A stretch of 64,000 nucleotides of DNA from Paenibacillus_V sp046244365 (GTDB lineage Bacteria > Bacillota > Bacilli > Paenibacillales > NBRC-103111), in NCBI RefSeq assembly GCF_046244365.1, contig NZ_CP176395.1, forward strand, positions 7,068,001 through 7,132,000. The letters run 5' to 3'. Made by a program: the position numbers and the translations under genes. Positions 18,456 through 27,739 of this stretch are shown here, piece by piece. Under the pieces are notes generated by a model. That model did not search any database. It had not been told where the DNA came from and saw only the letters and a program-made list of their open reading frames with translations. Position 1 is the first letter of the stretch; every line of letters starts with the position of its first letter.

Positions 18456-20972
18456 TTACTTATATAATCGGAGCAACAAACCTTTGCCCGGCTCCAACCG
18501 AAGAGCGCAAATTGTTTCCGCAGCCTGCTCCTCCTGGAAATCCGGAATCGGCGGAATTTCACAACGCACGCTGCCGGCGTCCCAACCGAGCTTCGCCCAA
18601 TCCACTTCAAGCGAGCACGTAACCGGCTCTCCCGCCCAGCTAGCCAGCGAGATGAGCAATTCATCCTCGCGCTTGTACACCGTGGCGAGCACGTCGTCGC
18701 GCCCCGTCCGCACCGGGTTCTCCGGATGCCAATAGCCTAGCATTTCCGCATCCTGAATACGGAAACCATCCCAAAGGCGCCACAAATGCTTAGGCGTTTG
18801 GCCATGCCAGCCAAGCCGGTTCGTCATCCCATACGCCATGCCGCGCCACGGATTACCGCCTCCCTGCAGCATTTCGCCCATCAGCCCGAACGGAATGCCG
18901 CTGATTTCGATCAGCCAATAGTCCGGGGCCGCCGCGTTATAGTCGAAACCTTCGCCTATCCAGAGGCTGTCCAGATAAGGGAACAGTTCCATGTACAGGT
19001 TCGCGTTGCTGCAGAAACCGGCCAGGTCGTTCATATGATTCCACGTATGAAAATCGATCAGACAGCCCGATTTGGCGCGGTCCAGCACTTTGCGCGCGCG
19101 GCGGATCGTCGTCCGGTCGTAAGCTACGTCATCGATATAAATGCCGTCGATGTCCGTCTCGCGCAGGAGCCATTGCAGGCCCTCCAGGTAGTAATTCACC
19201 ATTCGCGAGGTTCCATCCGAAATGATGGCCGCATCGATCGCACCTGCATATTTTCCTTCGGCAAACTCGTGCTTCCAAGCCGGAATGACGTCGTCGCCCA
19301 GATGCTCCCGTACCCAAGCTGCGGCATCTCCCTGCCACAAAATGCTGGCCGCCGAGCCGTTCGGCGGAGGGAATATTTCATCGCCCAAGCTGCGCAGCGC
19401 CTTCAACTCCGCCATATGATCGGTCATTTCGCGCACCGTGTAGTACAGCTTCGTCTTCAATCCTTTGCCGTGAGCTTCCGCGACGAACGCCTTCACGTTA
19501 TCCGTTTCGTAGAACGGATAGTTAATGAAAGGATGCGCTTCGGCCCCGTGATGGATATTGATGACGTTGGCCCCGTGCTCAAGCGCCTCCTGCTGCCACG
19601 TCTCCATTTTCGTTTTCTCAGGCGGCCGGTGATAGTAGCGGTTGTTCCAGTGTCCGGTCATGTCGATCGGCTTGAGCGGCGTAATCATCAAATCGAAGTT
19701 ATAATGGAGCTCGCTTCCCGCCTCGATCTCCCGTTCCCCGCTGAATGCGCGAAACTTGACCGCGCCGTCCTCACGCACAAGCGCAGCGCCGCCTTTGCCT
19801 CCGTTATCCCAGCTGCCCGGTACGAGCAGGGGGCGATGCCGATAGTAGATGTTGACGAACGGTTTCCGGTAGTTCTCGCCCTTCAGCTGACACCGCAAGC
19901 CGGCATTAACGTCTCCGAGCCAGAACGAATCCTGGTTGACCGAAGCATCCCATTTCCATTCCAGCGATTCGGGTAGCCGTCCGCCCTGCTTGCCCATTCC
20001 CATGCCGTATCGGGCTACGTCCCCGGCTACCGGGATATCCAGCCGGATATCCCGGACGCGCACCGCTTCTTTGGCTTTCAGCGTAACCTGGAACCAGACA
20101 TAGCCGTCGTATTCCAGCCCCGCCCGCACGATCATCTCGAAGCGCTCGCTCTCGCTTGCCGCCTGCCACTCCGCTGCGCTGCCTGAAGCGGCGGCGATGC
20201 CGCAAGAAAGGCTCCGCCATTCCTCAGCAAGGCTTTCCGCCGTCTCCGCAATAAGCGTAATGGGGGATGCGATAATGTCGCGCCCCTCCCCCTGCAAACC
20301 GTCAACCGAAGGCGAGAAATAGCTGACGACCCGCTCCGGAAAGCCGGTATCTCCAAACGTAAGCGTCCTTCCAAGGCAGGAAACGGTCCTCCCCGCCACT
20401 TTTACCGCCGTGTACGGGGCGGTCACTTCTTCGTCGGCGGCGATGTCCGAGTTCAGCCAGCGCAGACGGGATAGCCGCCACAGCTCGCCGTCTCCCGCGT
20501 CAGGCAGCGGTTCGCCCTCGACACACAGCTTCACGTCCAGCTGCCGTTCCGCCGCTCCTTCGGCCAGCACTTTCCAAACGCCTTCATAGACGCCGGGCGG
20601 CGTGCTTTCGGGCACCTCGATGCCGACCCACATCGCTTGCACATTCCCGTGCGGCACGGCAACCTTCTTGCGCATGATGCGGCCTTGATAGTCGTTCCCC
20701 GCCGTTTGCAAGCAAGTCATCCCGGATGCCGGGATCGTCCCTCCCTGCTCCGAGCGCAAATCCGCATAATCGACGCGAACATCATACAGCGTCCCCTCCG
20801 CCGCGCATACGACAACCTGCAGCGGATAATATTCGCCGGGACGCGCTACCGCTTTGAACGTCTCCCCGGCGCTTGAACCGGCTAATTTCTCCTGCGGCAC
20901 ATCGCGCGCCGTTAGAACCGGACGCTCTCTCGTCTCCAGCCAAGCCCGTACGTTTTGTCGCGTCGTTCCCAT
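18456..20972 (-). CDS. GH123/DUF6067-like glycoside hydrolase
   Basis: This 838-residue protein has no signal peptide. The N-terminal half is beta-rich with 'YPLQVVVCAAEG' and 'VPHGNVQAMWVGIEVPEST', like the jelly-roll domain of DUF4091/GH123-type enzymes. The C-terminal half is a TIM barrel carrying 'VINIHHGAEAHPFINYPF' and 'DGIYIDDVAYDRTTIRRA' near residue 611, with paired Asp residues at a likely active-site strand end. GH123 members act on N-acetylgalactosaminides; DUF6067 proteins are uncharacterised. Forty-three bases separate it from the upstream GH89 gene, so the two probably form an operon for host-type or microbial aminosugar glycans. Confidence 0.7.
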   Translation of the reverse strand: MGTTRQNVRAWLETRERPVLTARDVPQEKLAGSSAGETFKAVARPGEYYPLQVVVCAAEGTLYDVRVDYADLRSEQGGTIPASGMTCLQTAGNDYQGRIMRKKVAVPHGNVQAMWVGIEVPESTPPGVYEGVWKVLAEGAAERQLDVKLCVEGEPLPDAGDGELWRLSRLRWLNSDIAADEEVTAPYTAVKVAGRTVSCLGRTLTFGDTGFPERVVSYFSPSVDGLQGEGRDIIASPITLIAETAESLAEEWRSLSCGIAAASGSAAEWQAASESERFEMIVRAGLEYDGYVWFQVTLKAKEAVRVRDIRLDIPVAGDVARYGMGMGKQGGRLPESLEWKWDASVNQDSFWLGDVNAGLRCQLKGENYRKPFVNIYYRHRPLLVPGSWDNGGKGGAALVREDGAVKFRAFSGEREIEAGSELHYNFDLMITPLKPIDMTGHWNNRYYHRPPEKTKMETWQQEALEHGANVINIHHGAEAHPFINYPFYETDNVKAFVAEAHGKGLKTKLYYTVREMTDHMAELKALRSLGDEIFPPPNGSAASILWQGDAAAWVREHLGDDVIPAWKHEFAEGKYAGAIDAAIISDGTSRMVNYYLEGLQWLLRETDIDGIYIDDVAYDRTTIRRARKVLDRAKSGCLIDFHTWNHMNDLAGFCSNANLYMELFPYLDSLWIGEGFDYNAAAPDYWLIEISGIPFGLMGEMLQGGGNPWRGMAYGMTNRLGWHGQTPKHLWRLWDGFRIQDAEMLGYWHPENPVRTGRDDVLATVYKREDELLISLASWAGEPVTCSLEVDWAKLGWDAGSVRCEIPPIPDFQEEQAAETICALRLEPGKGLLLRLYK

Positions 20973-21015
20973 CTCGACTCACTCCCATCCGTAATCGGCA
21001 CTCTACCTGTAACGC

Positions 21016-23133
21016 TTATTTCGTTTCAACAGCCTCCTGCGCCAGCGAAACCGCAAGCGCCGCATACCGGTCAAACATCCGCCGGGAAACGTCAACCGCA
21101 TCGCCGGCAGGCTCGACGGCAAAATCGTCCGAGCGGTTCATCCAGCCGATTTCCCATTCGCGAATATTGTCTTCGAAAGCCGCCTCGTCAAAGCCGTCCG
21201 AGTTGTCGATGGCCGCCTCCAGCCTTGCGCCAAATTGCTTCCAGCGCTCCAAATAGTAGCCCTTCAGCATGCCCGACCATTGCCGGTGGGAATAATCGTC
21301 GAACGTAAGCGGCCTCGGCCACCATGTCGAGATGAGCGTGCGCGCATTGAATTCGTGCAGCGCCTTCTCTTCCGCCGTCTTGCCCCATTTGCGGGCGCTC
21401 GCTACCCATGGCCCGACGAGAAAATGCTTGTTCGTCGCCGTAAGTTCATCGAGATCGGCAATTACCGTTTCCAGCAGCATCCGGCTTTCCCCGAATGCGG
21501 CGCGATCGCGGTTGCGGAAAGCGTCCACTATCCGCAAATGGAGCGGCCTGATGAGATGCGACAGCACTTCCCTGCCCGTATCAACTAGATCGTATTGATA
21601 GCCCGCCGCGCCGCCCAGCTCGCCGCCGCAAGCAAGCAGCGTTTCCCAAGCCCGGACCGTCGTCGCCATATCGTAAAAGGGAACGATCCTGCCATTGCAC
21701 ACCCGCTTGATTTCCAGCTTCGGACGGGCGCATACCGCCGCTTCCTGATTGGCGTTCTTCGCATAAACCGATTCGCGCAGCAGACGCCAGGCTTCTTCCG
21801 CGTCCGCCGATTGTTTGCCGTACCGGCGCAGCAAATATCCCGCCGTCCACTTGTCCAAATCGATCGCTTCCGTATGCCATGTCATTTCGGCGAGCAAATC
21901 GTACAGCACCGGATTTTCCTCAATCGCTTCCGGTGCGAAGCCGATACCGGCCATGTGTCCCCGGCTCGGATCATGCAGAGCTTCCACGGGACCGTTCGCA
22001 ACATTCGCCATGCTGCCGTGCATACCGTTCCTGCCTCCGAAATTATGCAGCATGCACCAAATCCACGGCTTCCCGTAAAAGCCTTCCGTCGATTTCCATT
22101 TTGGCGAAGTTTCGGCATACAGATCCAGCAGGATCAGATGATCGTCCGGCAGCGCCCGTACGATCGGCTCCGACATCGACCAGCTCTGCATGACCCAAAC
22201 CGCCTGCGAATCGTTTTCCAGCATCGCCTTGCAAACCGCTTTTGCCGATTCCGTCAAATATTCCACCGAGGAATCGGGGGATTTCCCCTCGTGGAACAAG
22301 TCCATCTCATACAGATGGTTCGTCCCGTACAACCGCTCCTGCTCCTCATAGAAATAGCCTGCCGCTTCCGCAAACAGCGGATCGCGCGGATCGAGAAAAT
22401 GAATGCCCGGCATGCCGAACCACGATTTCAGCTGGGTGATGTTCGCATCGGGACGCTTTTCTTTAAGCGCTTCCGGCACATGGCCGTAGAAGCCCGAAAG
22501 CACCGGCGTCATCCCGTACGCCCGCTGGCGTTCGAGTATTTTCAGCTGCAGCTCGCGCTGCCCGTCGATCCAGCTTTGGGGCAGCGGCCCACCCATACCG
22601 TCGACATTGCCCATATAATGCCACGCCAAGTAGGCCGGTCCGGTCAAATGCTTCAGCATGTCTTCGCCGGATAACCCGAGCCTGCGTCCCGTCGCCATCC
22701 AGACCGCTTCCTGCCCGGTTACAGCCAGCGGCATATTGACGCCGTGAAGCGCCATCCAATCGATTTCCCGCTCCCAGCGCGCCCAGTCCCACCACGTCAT
22801 GCTGTAGTTGAATGTGCAGAAATTGTACAAATACCGGTGCCGATATGGCGTATTCCGGCGTACCGGCTCCGCGACCGGCGGCAGTTTGTCCGGCAGTTCG
22901 AGCTGATCGCCCGACCATGAAACGTGGCAGCCGCACGTATATTTTAAATACCAATGCAGCGCAGAGGCGATGCTTACGCCGTTCGGTCCGCGAAGCACGA
23001 TGTTCCCGTCCCTGTTGTCGATTTCAAACACGTCCAGCCCGTCAGCCGGCTTCACCGTTTCCAATACGAACTGATCGGCATGCTTGGGGAGCAAACGCTC
23101 CAACAGTCCTTTTACAACCTCTTGTCCTGACAT
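21016..23133 (-). CDS. GH89 alpha-N-acetylglucosaminidase
   Basis: This 705-residue enzyme follows the NAGLU layout: a small N-terminal alpha/beta domain, then a TIM barrel with 'YNFCTFNYSMTWWDW' and 'DWMALHGVNMPLAVTGQE', which are family hallmarks, and a C-terminal helical domain. The motifs 'DLFHEGKSP' (Glu near residue 283) and 'GFAPEAIEENPV' (near 398) align by pattern with the two catalytic glutamates of human NAGLU, which is from memory. It removes terminal alpha-linked GlcNAc from glycans such as heparan-type chains or mucin. No signal peptide is visible, so it probably acts on imported glycans. A strong AGGAGG precedes the ATG. It is first in the operon with the GH123-like gene. Confidence 0.93.
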   Translation of the reverse strand: MSGQEVVKGLLERLLPKHADQFVLETVKPADGLDVFEIDNRDGNIVLRGPNGVSIASALHWYLKYTCGCHVSWSGDQLELPDKLPPVAEPVRRNTPYRHRYLYNFCTFNYSMTWWDWARWEREIDWMALHGVNMPLAVTGQEAVWMATGRRLGLSGEDMLKHLTGPAYLAWHYMGNVDGMGGPLPQSWIDGQRELQLKILERQRAYGMTPVLSGFYGHVPEALKEKRPDANITQLKSWFGMPGIHFLDPRDPLFAEAAGYFYEEQERLYGTNHLYEMDLFHEGKSPDSSVEYLTESAKAVCKAMLENDSQAVWVMQSWSMSEPIVRALPDDHLILLDLYAETSPKWKSTEGFYGKPWIWCMLHNFGGRNGMHGSMANVANGPVEALHDPSRGHMAGIGFAPEAIEENPVLYDLLAEMTWHTEAIDLDKWTAGYLLRRYGKQSADAEEAWRLLRESVYAKNANQEAAVCARPKLEIKRVCNGRIVPFYDMATTVRAWETLLACGGELGGAAGYQYDLVDTGREVLSHLIRPLHLRIVDAFRNRDRAAFGESRMLLETVIADLDELTATNKHFLVGPWVASARKWGKTAEEKALHEFNARTLISTWWPRPLTFDDYSHRQWSGMLKGYYLERWKQFGARLEAAIDNSDGFDEAAFEDNIREWEIGWMNRSDDFAVEPAGDAVDVSRRMFDRYAALAVSLAQEAVETK

Positions 23134-23256
23134 CGTTACAGCCTCCTGTTAAGGTAATTCGGAACGGTTCCGCCTTCATTGTATAGGAAGAGCTTCGAAT
23201 AGGATTTGCACGGCACTAATGGAATTCAAATAAATTTTACTTTATTTGTAAAATAA

Positions 23257-23287
23257 AAAAATCACCGCTCTTAGGAGGCGGTGATTC
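23257..23287 (-). terminator. Terminator of the LCP gene
   Basis: On the minus strand AATCACCGC pairs with GCGGTGATT and is followed by TTTTT, directly after the stop of the gene at 23335. Confidence 0.85.
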
Positions 23288-23334
23288 CTGTAGTCTTGCA
23301 GGTATGAGGTGACCGGGTACCCCGCCCTCCGTTC

Positions 23335-24402
23335 TCAGGATGCCACATACTGCCGGACCAGCTTCTTGACTTGCTCTTTGTCCGGTACCCAGTACCACAG
23401 CGGCATGCCCATCAGCGGGTCGTCCATCATCGCAGAGCGCCCCGGTATTTGCACATACGCAATATCATCGAAGCTGAAGCCTTTGAACAACCAAGCCAGG
23501 CTGATGAGATCCGCGTCCGAAAAATTCGTCTCCACGACGTCTTTCTTCACTTTGCCGATCAGGGCCGGAAGCTCGACGAGCTTCTCCGGCTGAAGAAGCT
23601 GCCCGAGAACCGCCTTCATCAACAAAATTTGATCCGCTTGCCTGCCGAAGTCGCCGTTCTCGAGCGAATAGCGTTCCCTGACGAAAATAAGAGCCTTCTC
23701 GCCATCGAGATGCTGCTTCCCGGCCTGTAAAAAAAGTTGGTTGTCTATCCGCATCTCCCGTTCGATTGCAAGGTCGACGCCGCCGATCATATCGATGAAT
23801 TCCTTAAAGCCTTTGAAGTTCATTTTGGCAAAATAGTGGATCGGCACACCCAGCATGTTGCTTACCGCTTGGATGGCCGCCTCCGTTCCGCCTTTGCTGC
23901 CCGCCTTCGCATGACCGAGCGCGTGAGCATGATTGATCTTCGTTTCACCGATTCCGGCCAGCTTCACCCGCGTATCCCGCGGGATCGAAACGACATTGAT
24001 CTTCTTGAGCGTAGGCATCACATGAGCCAGAACGATCACATCGGTCCGAGCCGCCTCCTCGTTGTCCGTATCGACGCCAAGGAGAAGCACATTGAACGCT
24101 TTTTCATCCTTCTCGACCGGCCAAACGGCAGGATCTTCCGGCTCGGCCGCAGCAGCCGGCTCCGGCGTCGCGCTGGGAACCGCTTCGGCTTCGGATGGTT
24201 GCGATTCACTTGCGGAAGACGGAGTGGCGGAAACTTCAGGATCCTCCGCCTCGGGCACGTTATAGGCTTCATGCGGCATCGCCAAGACTGGATACGTTTT
24301 GTATCCAAAGTGATGGGCCGGATGAAGCTCCCAAACTAGCCATGCCGCCGCGACAACAGTGAAAACGGCGCCAATTTGCAGCATTTTCTTCCAATATTTC
24401 AT
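23335..24402 (-). CDS. LytR-CpsA-Psr (LCP) family cell-wall polymer ligase
   Basis: This 355-residue protein has a short cytoplasmic N-terminus, one membrane segment (about 9-27), a Pro/Ser/Glu/Ala-rich linker (about 50-95) and an extracytoplasmic LCP domain: 'FNVLLLGVDT', 'RTDVIVLAHV', 'VVSIPRDTRV' and 'GGVDLAIEREM', followed by 'FVRERYSL'. LCP enzymes move teichoic acid or other polymers from lipid carriers to peptidoglycan. The conserved Asp and Arg positions are present. It stands alone, with a palindrome at its promoter and a terminator behind. Confidence 0.92.
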   Translation of the reverse strand: MKYWKKMLQIGAVFTVVAAAWLVWELHPAHHFGYKTYPVLAMPHEAYNVPEAEDPEVSATPSSASESQPSEAEAVPSATPEPAAAAEPEDPAVWPVEKDEKAFNVLLLGVDTDNEEAARTDVIVLAHVMPTLKKINVVSIPRDTRVKLAGIGETKINHAHALGHAKAGSKGGTEAAIQAVSNMLGVPIHYFAKMNFKGFKEFIDMIGGVDLAIEREMRIDNQLFLQAGKQHLDGEKALIFVRERYSLENGDFGRQADQILLMKAVLGQLLQPEKLVELPALIGKVKKDVVETNFSDADLISLAWLFKGFSFDDIAYVQIPGRSAMMDDPLMGMPLWYWVPDKEQVKKLVRQYVAS

Positions 24403-24428
24403 TCGCGCATCTCCGTTATTATTCTTTT

Positions 24429-24447
24429 ATGATACAAAATGTATCAT
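24429..24447. promoter_or_regulatory. Palindrome in the LCP promoter
   Basis: ATGATACA-AAA-TGTATCAT lies 27 bases before the LCP start. Eight-base perfect arms suggest binding of a dimeric repressor near the promoter. Confidence 0.5.
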
Positions 24448-24581
24448 ATTTTCGACGGAGAATCTACTGTTTTTTCGCTTCGGCTGCCGAACCTTGTGCG
24501 CATTCGTTCAGCCTCACTGTTAACTACGCGTAAGTAAAATCAAGCCATAAAGACGCGCATCCTGCCGCTGCATAGCGCCAG

Positions 24582-24817
24582 TCTTGCATAAAATACAACA
24601 TTCTCCTCGGTTTTCTTCAAATCCCGATTGGTTGTTGTATGAAATACAACATTCTCCTCGGTTTTCTTCAAATCCCGATTGGTTGTTGTATGAAATACAA
24701 CATTTGGAAGCGGAAATGGTTCTGCCCTCACCTTTTCAATGGGATTTGTTGCAAAATATGCAGCATCTCTCGAATTTCCTCCCCATGAAGAGCCAAAATG
24801 CTGTAAAACATACAACA
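24582..24817. repeat. Phased palindrome array C (five units)
   Basis: Five palindromes of the type TGTTGTAT-GAA-ATACAACA are centred at about 24591, 24642, 24693, 24756 and 24808, spaced 51, 51, 63 and 52 bases. Units 1-3 sit in a nearly perfect 51-base repeat, but units 4 and 5 have unrelated flanks, so the spacing is kept without the flanks. A long frame across this region (24540-25109) is not a gene. Confidence 0.75.
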
Positions 24818-24901
24818 TTCCCTCTACCTCCTCCAGCTTTGCCAAGCTCAGAACACCAGATAAGGTAATCCGCTTCATCCCCGTAATCGAGTCGGATAAT
24901 C

Positions 24902-25640
24902 GAGGCGGGTTGGTGTAGTGCGGTTGATTTTCAATCAAGAAGGAGTCGCTATGGAGCTTGGGGGTATCCTCTGGAGGAGCGTGAGCGTTCGCCTTTGTGA
25001 TCGGGAAATGTCCCCATCCGGCGGCTTTGATGAAAATTTCCTGAGCACTAGCGTGATCGCGAGGAGTTAAAAAACCGTGCCCGTGAGAAACCGGGCGCGG
25101 CTTAACCAAATTACACGAGTATCCTAGTCGGGACGAGTGCTGCCCTTCTCTTCTCCTTTTCCCAGACGGCGAAGGCGCGTGAGGGAAGCGGGTTGGTGAA
25201 TTGCGGTTGATTTTTAATTAAGAATGAGTCGCTATGGAGCTTGGGGGTATCCTCTGGAGGAGCGTGAGCGTTCGCCTTTGTGATCGGGAAATGTCCCCAT
25301 CCGGCAGCTTTGTTGAAAATTTCCTGAGCACTAGAGTGATCGCGAGGAGTTAAAAAAAGCCGTGCCCGCGAGAAGCCGGGCGCGGCTTAACTAAATTACA
25401 CGAGTATCCTAGTCGGGACGAGTGCTGCCCTTCTATATTCCTTTCCCAGACGGCGAAGGCGAGTGAGGGGAGTGGGTTGGTGAAGTGCGGTTGATTTTCT
25501 ATTAAGAATGAGTCGCTATGGAGCTTGGGGTATCCTCTGGAGGAGCGTGAGCGTTCGCCTTTGTGATCGGGAAATGACTACGATTCGGCTTTGATGAAAA
25601 TTTCCTGAGCACAAGAGTGACCGTAAGGGGGTACCCCGGG
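24902..25640. repeat. Tandem 283-bp non-coding repeat, 2.6 copies
   Basis: Copies start at about 24902, 25186 and 25470. They differ by a few percent and the third is cut at 171 bases. Each holds GAGTCGCTATGG, GCGTGAGCGTTCGCC, GATCGGGAAATG and TGAAAATTTCCTGAGCAC; copies 1 and 2 then have a GC-rich hairpin (AGCCG-TGCCCG / CGGGCGCGGCT) after an A-run. Start and stop codons are not conserved, so it is not coding. Similar short repeats may be spread through the genome. The remaining bases to 25767 are pyrimidine-rich and featureless. Confidence 0.8.
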
Positions 25641-25767
25641 CTTGATAGCTTGTCATTCTAATATTTTAAATCTTTTGCTTAGAATCTCTTGCCTTTATCT
25701 TTCGCCATTTATCCTAGCCCTTCATCCCTCGCCTTCGCCCTCTCCCTCACCGCCAACCGCCGTCACC

Positions 25768-26646
25768 CTACCCTTTGACGGCGCCAATCATAACGCCCTT
25801 CACAAAATACTTCTGAAGGAACGGGTACAAGCACAAAATCGGAATCGTCGCTACGATGATCGTTGCGTATTTGATCGTTTCGCCGATCGGCATTTTGTCG
25901 CCGCCGCCGACGCCCGTCATCATCGAGTCCGTACTGTTCGTGATGAGAATTTCCCGCAAAATAAGCTGCAGCGGATACAAATCCCGGGTACGCAGATAGA
26001 TGAGTGCGTTAAACCAAGCATTCCAATGGCCAACCCCGTAGAACAGGATCATGACGGCCACGACGGGCATCGAGAGCGGAAGCACGATGCGGAACAGAAT
26101 CGTAAAGTCGTTCGCTCCGTCCAGCTTCGCGGACTCCTCCAGGCTGACCGGGATGCCCTGAAACGCCGTACGCATAATGATAAGGTTGTACGCGCTCATG
26201 GCTGTCGGGATGATTAACGCCAGCCTGTTGTCGAGCATGCCGAGACCGTCGACCAGCAGGTAGGTCGGAATAAGTCCGCCGCTGAAAAACATCGTGAACA
26301 CGATCATGAACATGATCGGATTTTTCCACATGACGTTCTGACGCGACAAGGCGTAGGCGCCAAGGGAGGTCATCAAAATATTCAGCACCGTTCCCGCCAC
26401 CACATAAAGAATGGTGTTCGCGTAACCGGTCAGGATCGACGGATTGTTGAACACGAGCCGGTACGCCTCGAAGTTCAGCCCTTTGGGGTACCAGATAAGC
26501 CCCCGCACCTTCACGATCCAGCTCGGATCGCTGAGCGACGCGAACAGCACATACAGGAATGGATAAATGGTGACGATCGAGAGCACGACCATGAACAAAA
26601 TATTAAACAAATCGAATGTACGTTCGCCAAAGCTGCGTTTCATCAT
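25768..26646 (-). CDS. Sugar ABC transporter permease, MalG/LplC type
   Basis: This 292-residue inner membrane protein has about six membrane segments. The cytoplasmic loop that contacts the ATPase reads 'EESAKLDGANDFTILFRIVLPLSMP' in spirit (EAA motif with Gly at the usual place), and the end 'KYFVKGVMIGAVKG' is typical. It forms the channel with the MalF-type permease encoded just upstream (16-base gap). No ATPase gene is present; Paenibacillus systems of this class commonly share one ATPase such as MsmX. Confidence 0.93.
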   Translation of the reverse strand: MMKRSFGERTFDLFNILFMVVLSIVTIYPFLYVLFASLSDPSWIVKVRGLIWYPKGLNFEAYRLVFNNPSILTGYANTILYVVAGTVLNILMTSLGAYALSRQNVMWKNPIMFMIVFTMFFSGGLIPTYLLVDGLGMLDNRLALIIPTAMSAYNLIIMRTAFQGIPVSLEESAKLDGANDFTILFRIVLPLSMPVVAVMILFYGVGHWNAWFNALIYLRTRDLYPLQLILREILITNSTDSMMTGVGGGDKMPIGETIKYATIIVATIPILCLYPFLQKYFVKGVMIGAVKG

Positions 26647-26662
26647 CGGTTCGCTCCCCCCT

Positions 26663-27628
26663 TTACCATAGCCGCGTGTCGCTGGTGCGTCTGCTGATCC
26701 AGTTCGCCAGCACCAGAAGCGTGAAGTTGATGAGGGAATTGAACAAGCCGACCGCCGAGCTGTAGCTGAAATCGGACTCCAAAATCCCTTTCCGGTAAAC
26801 GAACGTGCCGATAACGTCAGCCGTTTCGTAGGTCGTGCTGTTGTACAGGAGCAAAATTTTATCCGTACCGACGCTCATGAAATGACCGATCTGCAGGATG
26901 AGCAAAATAATGACGGTCGGCATAATGCCCGGCAGCGTAATGTTGAACGTTTGCCGCCAGCGGTTCGCGCCATCCACCTTGGCCGCTTCGTACAGTGAGG
27001 GATCGATGCTGGACATCGCCGACAAGTAGATGATCGAGCCCCAGCCTACGCTTTGCCAAATGTTTGATGCGACGTAAATGGTCCGGAACCAGCCGCTTTC
27101 CCGCAGGAATGCGATCGGTTCGATGCCGAACATGGCAAGCACGTTGTTGATCAGGCCGTCGCGGGCCAGAAAGTCCACCATCATTCCGGAAATGACGACG
27201 ATGGAAATAAAGTGAGGCATGTACGTAATCGTCTGCACCGCGCGCTTCACCATGGCGCTGCGAAGCTCGTTCAGGAGCAGAGCGAGGATGATCGACGCCG
27301 GAAAGCTGAAAACCAGGTCATAGAGGCTGAGCAGCAGCGTATTGCGGAGCAGCCGCCCGAAATAATAGCTGTTTAAGAAGCTTTCGAAATGCTGAAAACC
27401 GACCCACGGACTGTCCCACAGCCCGAGACCCGGGGAAAAATCCTTAAATGCGATCTGCACGCCATACATCGGCACGTAGTAAAAGATAATGTAATAAACG
27501 ACTACGGGCAAAAGCATCAAATAAATGTACTTATTCATTTTCATATCGCGGAGCGCGCGGTATTTGAAAGCGTTCTTATCAACCTGCGGCTTGGTTTTTG
27601 CGGTTTTCTCCTCTATCGCAACGGACAT
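26663..27628 (-). CDS. Sugar ABC transporter permease, MalF/LplB type
   Basis: This 321-residue protein has a cytoplasmic N-terminus of about 33 residues, six membrane segments and the EAA loop 'SLYEAAKVDGANRWRQTF'. AGGAGG precedes the ATG by nine bases. It is between the binding lipoprotein gene and the second permease gene, all on one strand, which is the usual LplA-LplB-LplC order. Confidence 0.94.
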   Translation of the reverse strand: MSVAIEEKTAKTKPQVDKNAFKYRALRDMKMNKYIYLMLLPVVVYYIIFYYVPMYGVQIAFKDFSPGLGLWDSPWVGFQHFESFLNSYYFGRLLRNTLLLSLYDLVFSFPASIILALLLNELRSAMVKRAVQTITYMPHFISIVVISGMMVDFLARDGLINNVLAMFGIEPIAFLRESGWFRTIYVASNIWQSVGWGSIIYLSAMSSIDPSLYEAAKVDGANRWRQTFNITLPGIMPTVIILLILQIGHFMSVGTDKILLLYNSTTYETADVIGTFVYRKGILESDFSYSSAVGLFNSLINFTLLVLANWISRRTSDTRLW

Positions 27629-27739
27629 AACGAGCCCTCCTGTCTATCCGAATCTGTCTGGTTGCGCATCCGGCTCCGGTATGGCCGGGGCGCGGGACGG
27701 TACTAGCCCCGCGCTTCCGGTCAACCGGTACAGGCGTCG

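Noticed and set aside
18973..19976. Long plus-strand frame across the GH123-like gene
   Set aside because: Antisense shadow of a GC-rich gene; no start signal and Arg/His/Val-rich translation.
24582..24817. CRISPR-like array (regular repeats with spacers)
   Set aside because: Repeats are short imperfect palindromes, spacing alternates between 51 and 63, two spacers are identical, and there are no cas genes.
24540..25109. A 189-codon minus-strand frame
   Set aside because: It runs through array C and the 283-bp repeat; its internal protein repeats come from the DNA repeats and no ribosome site exists.
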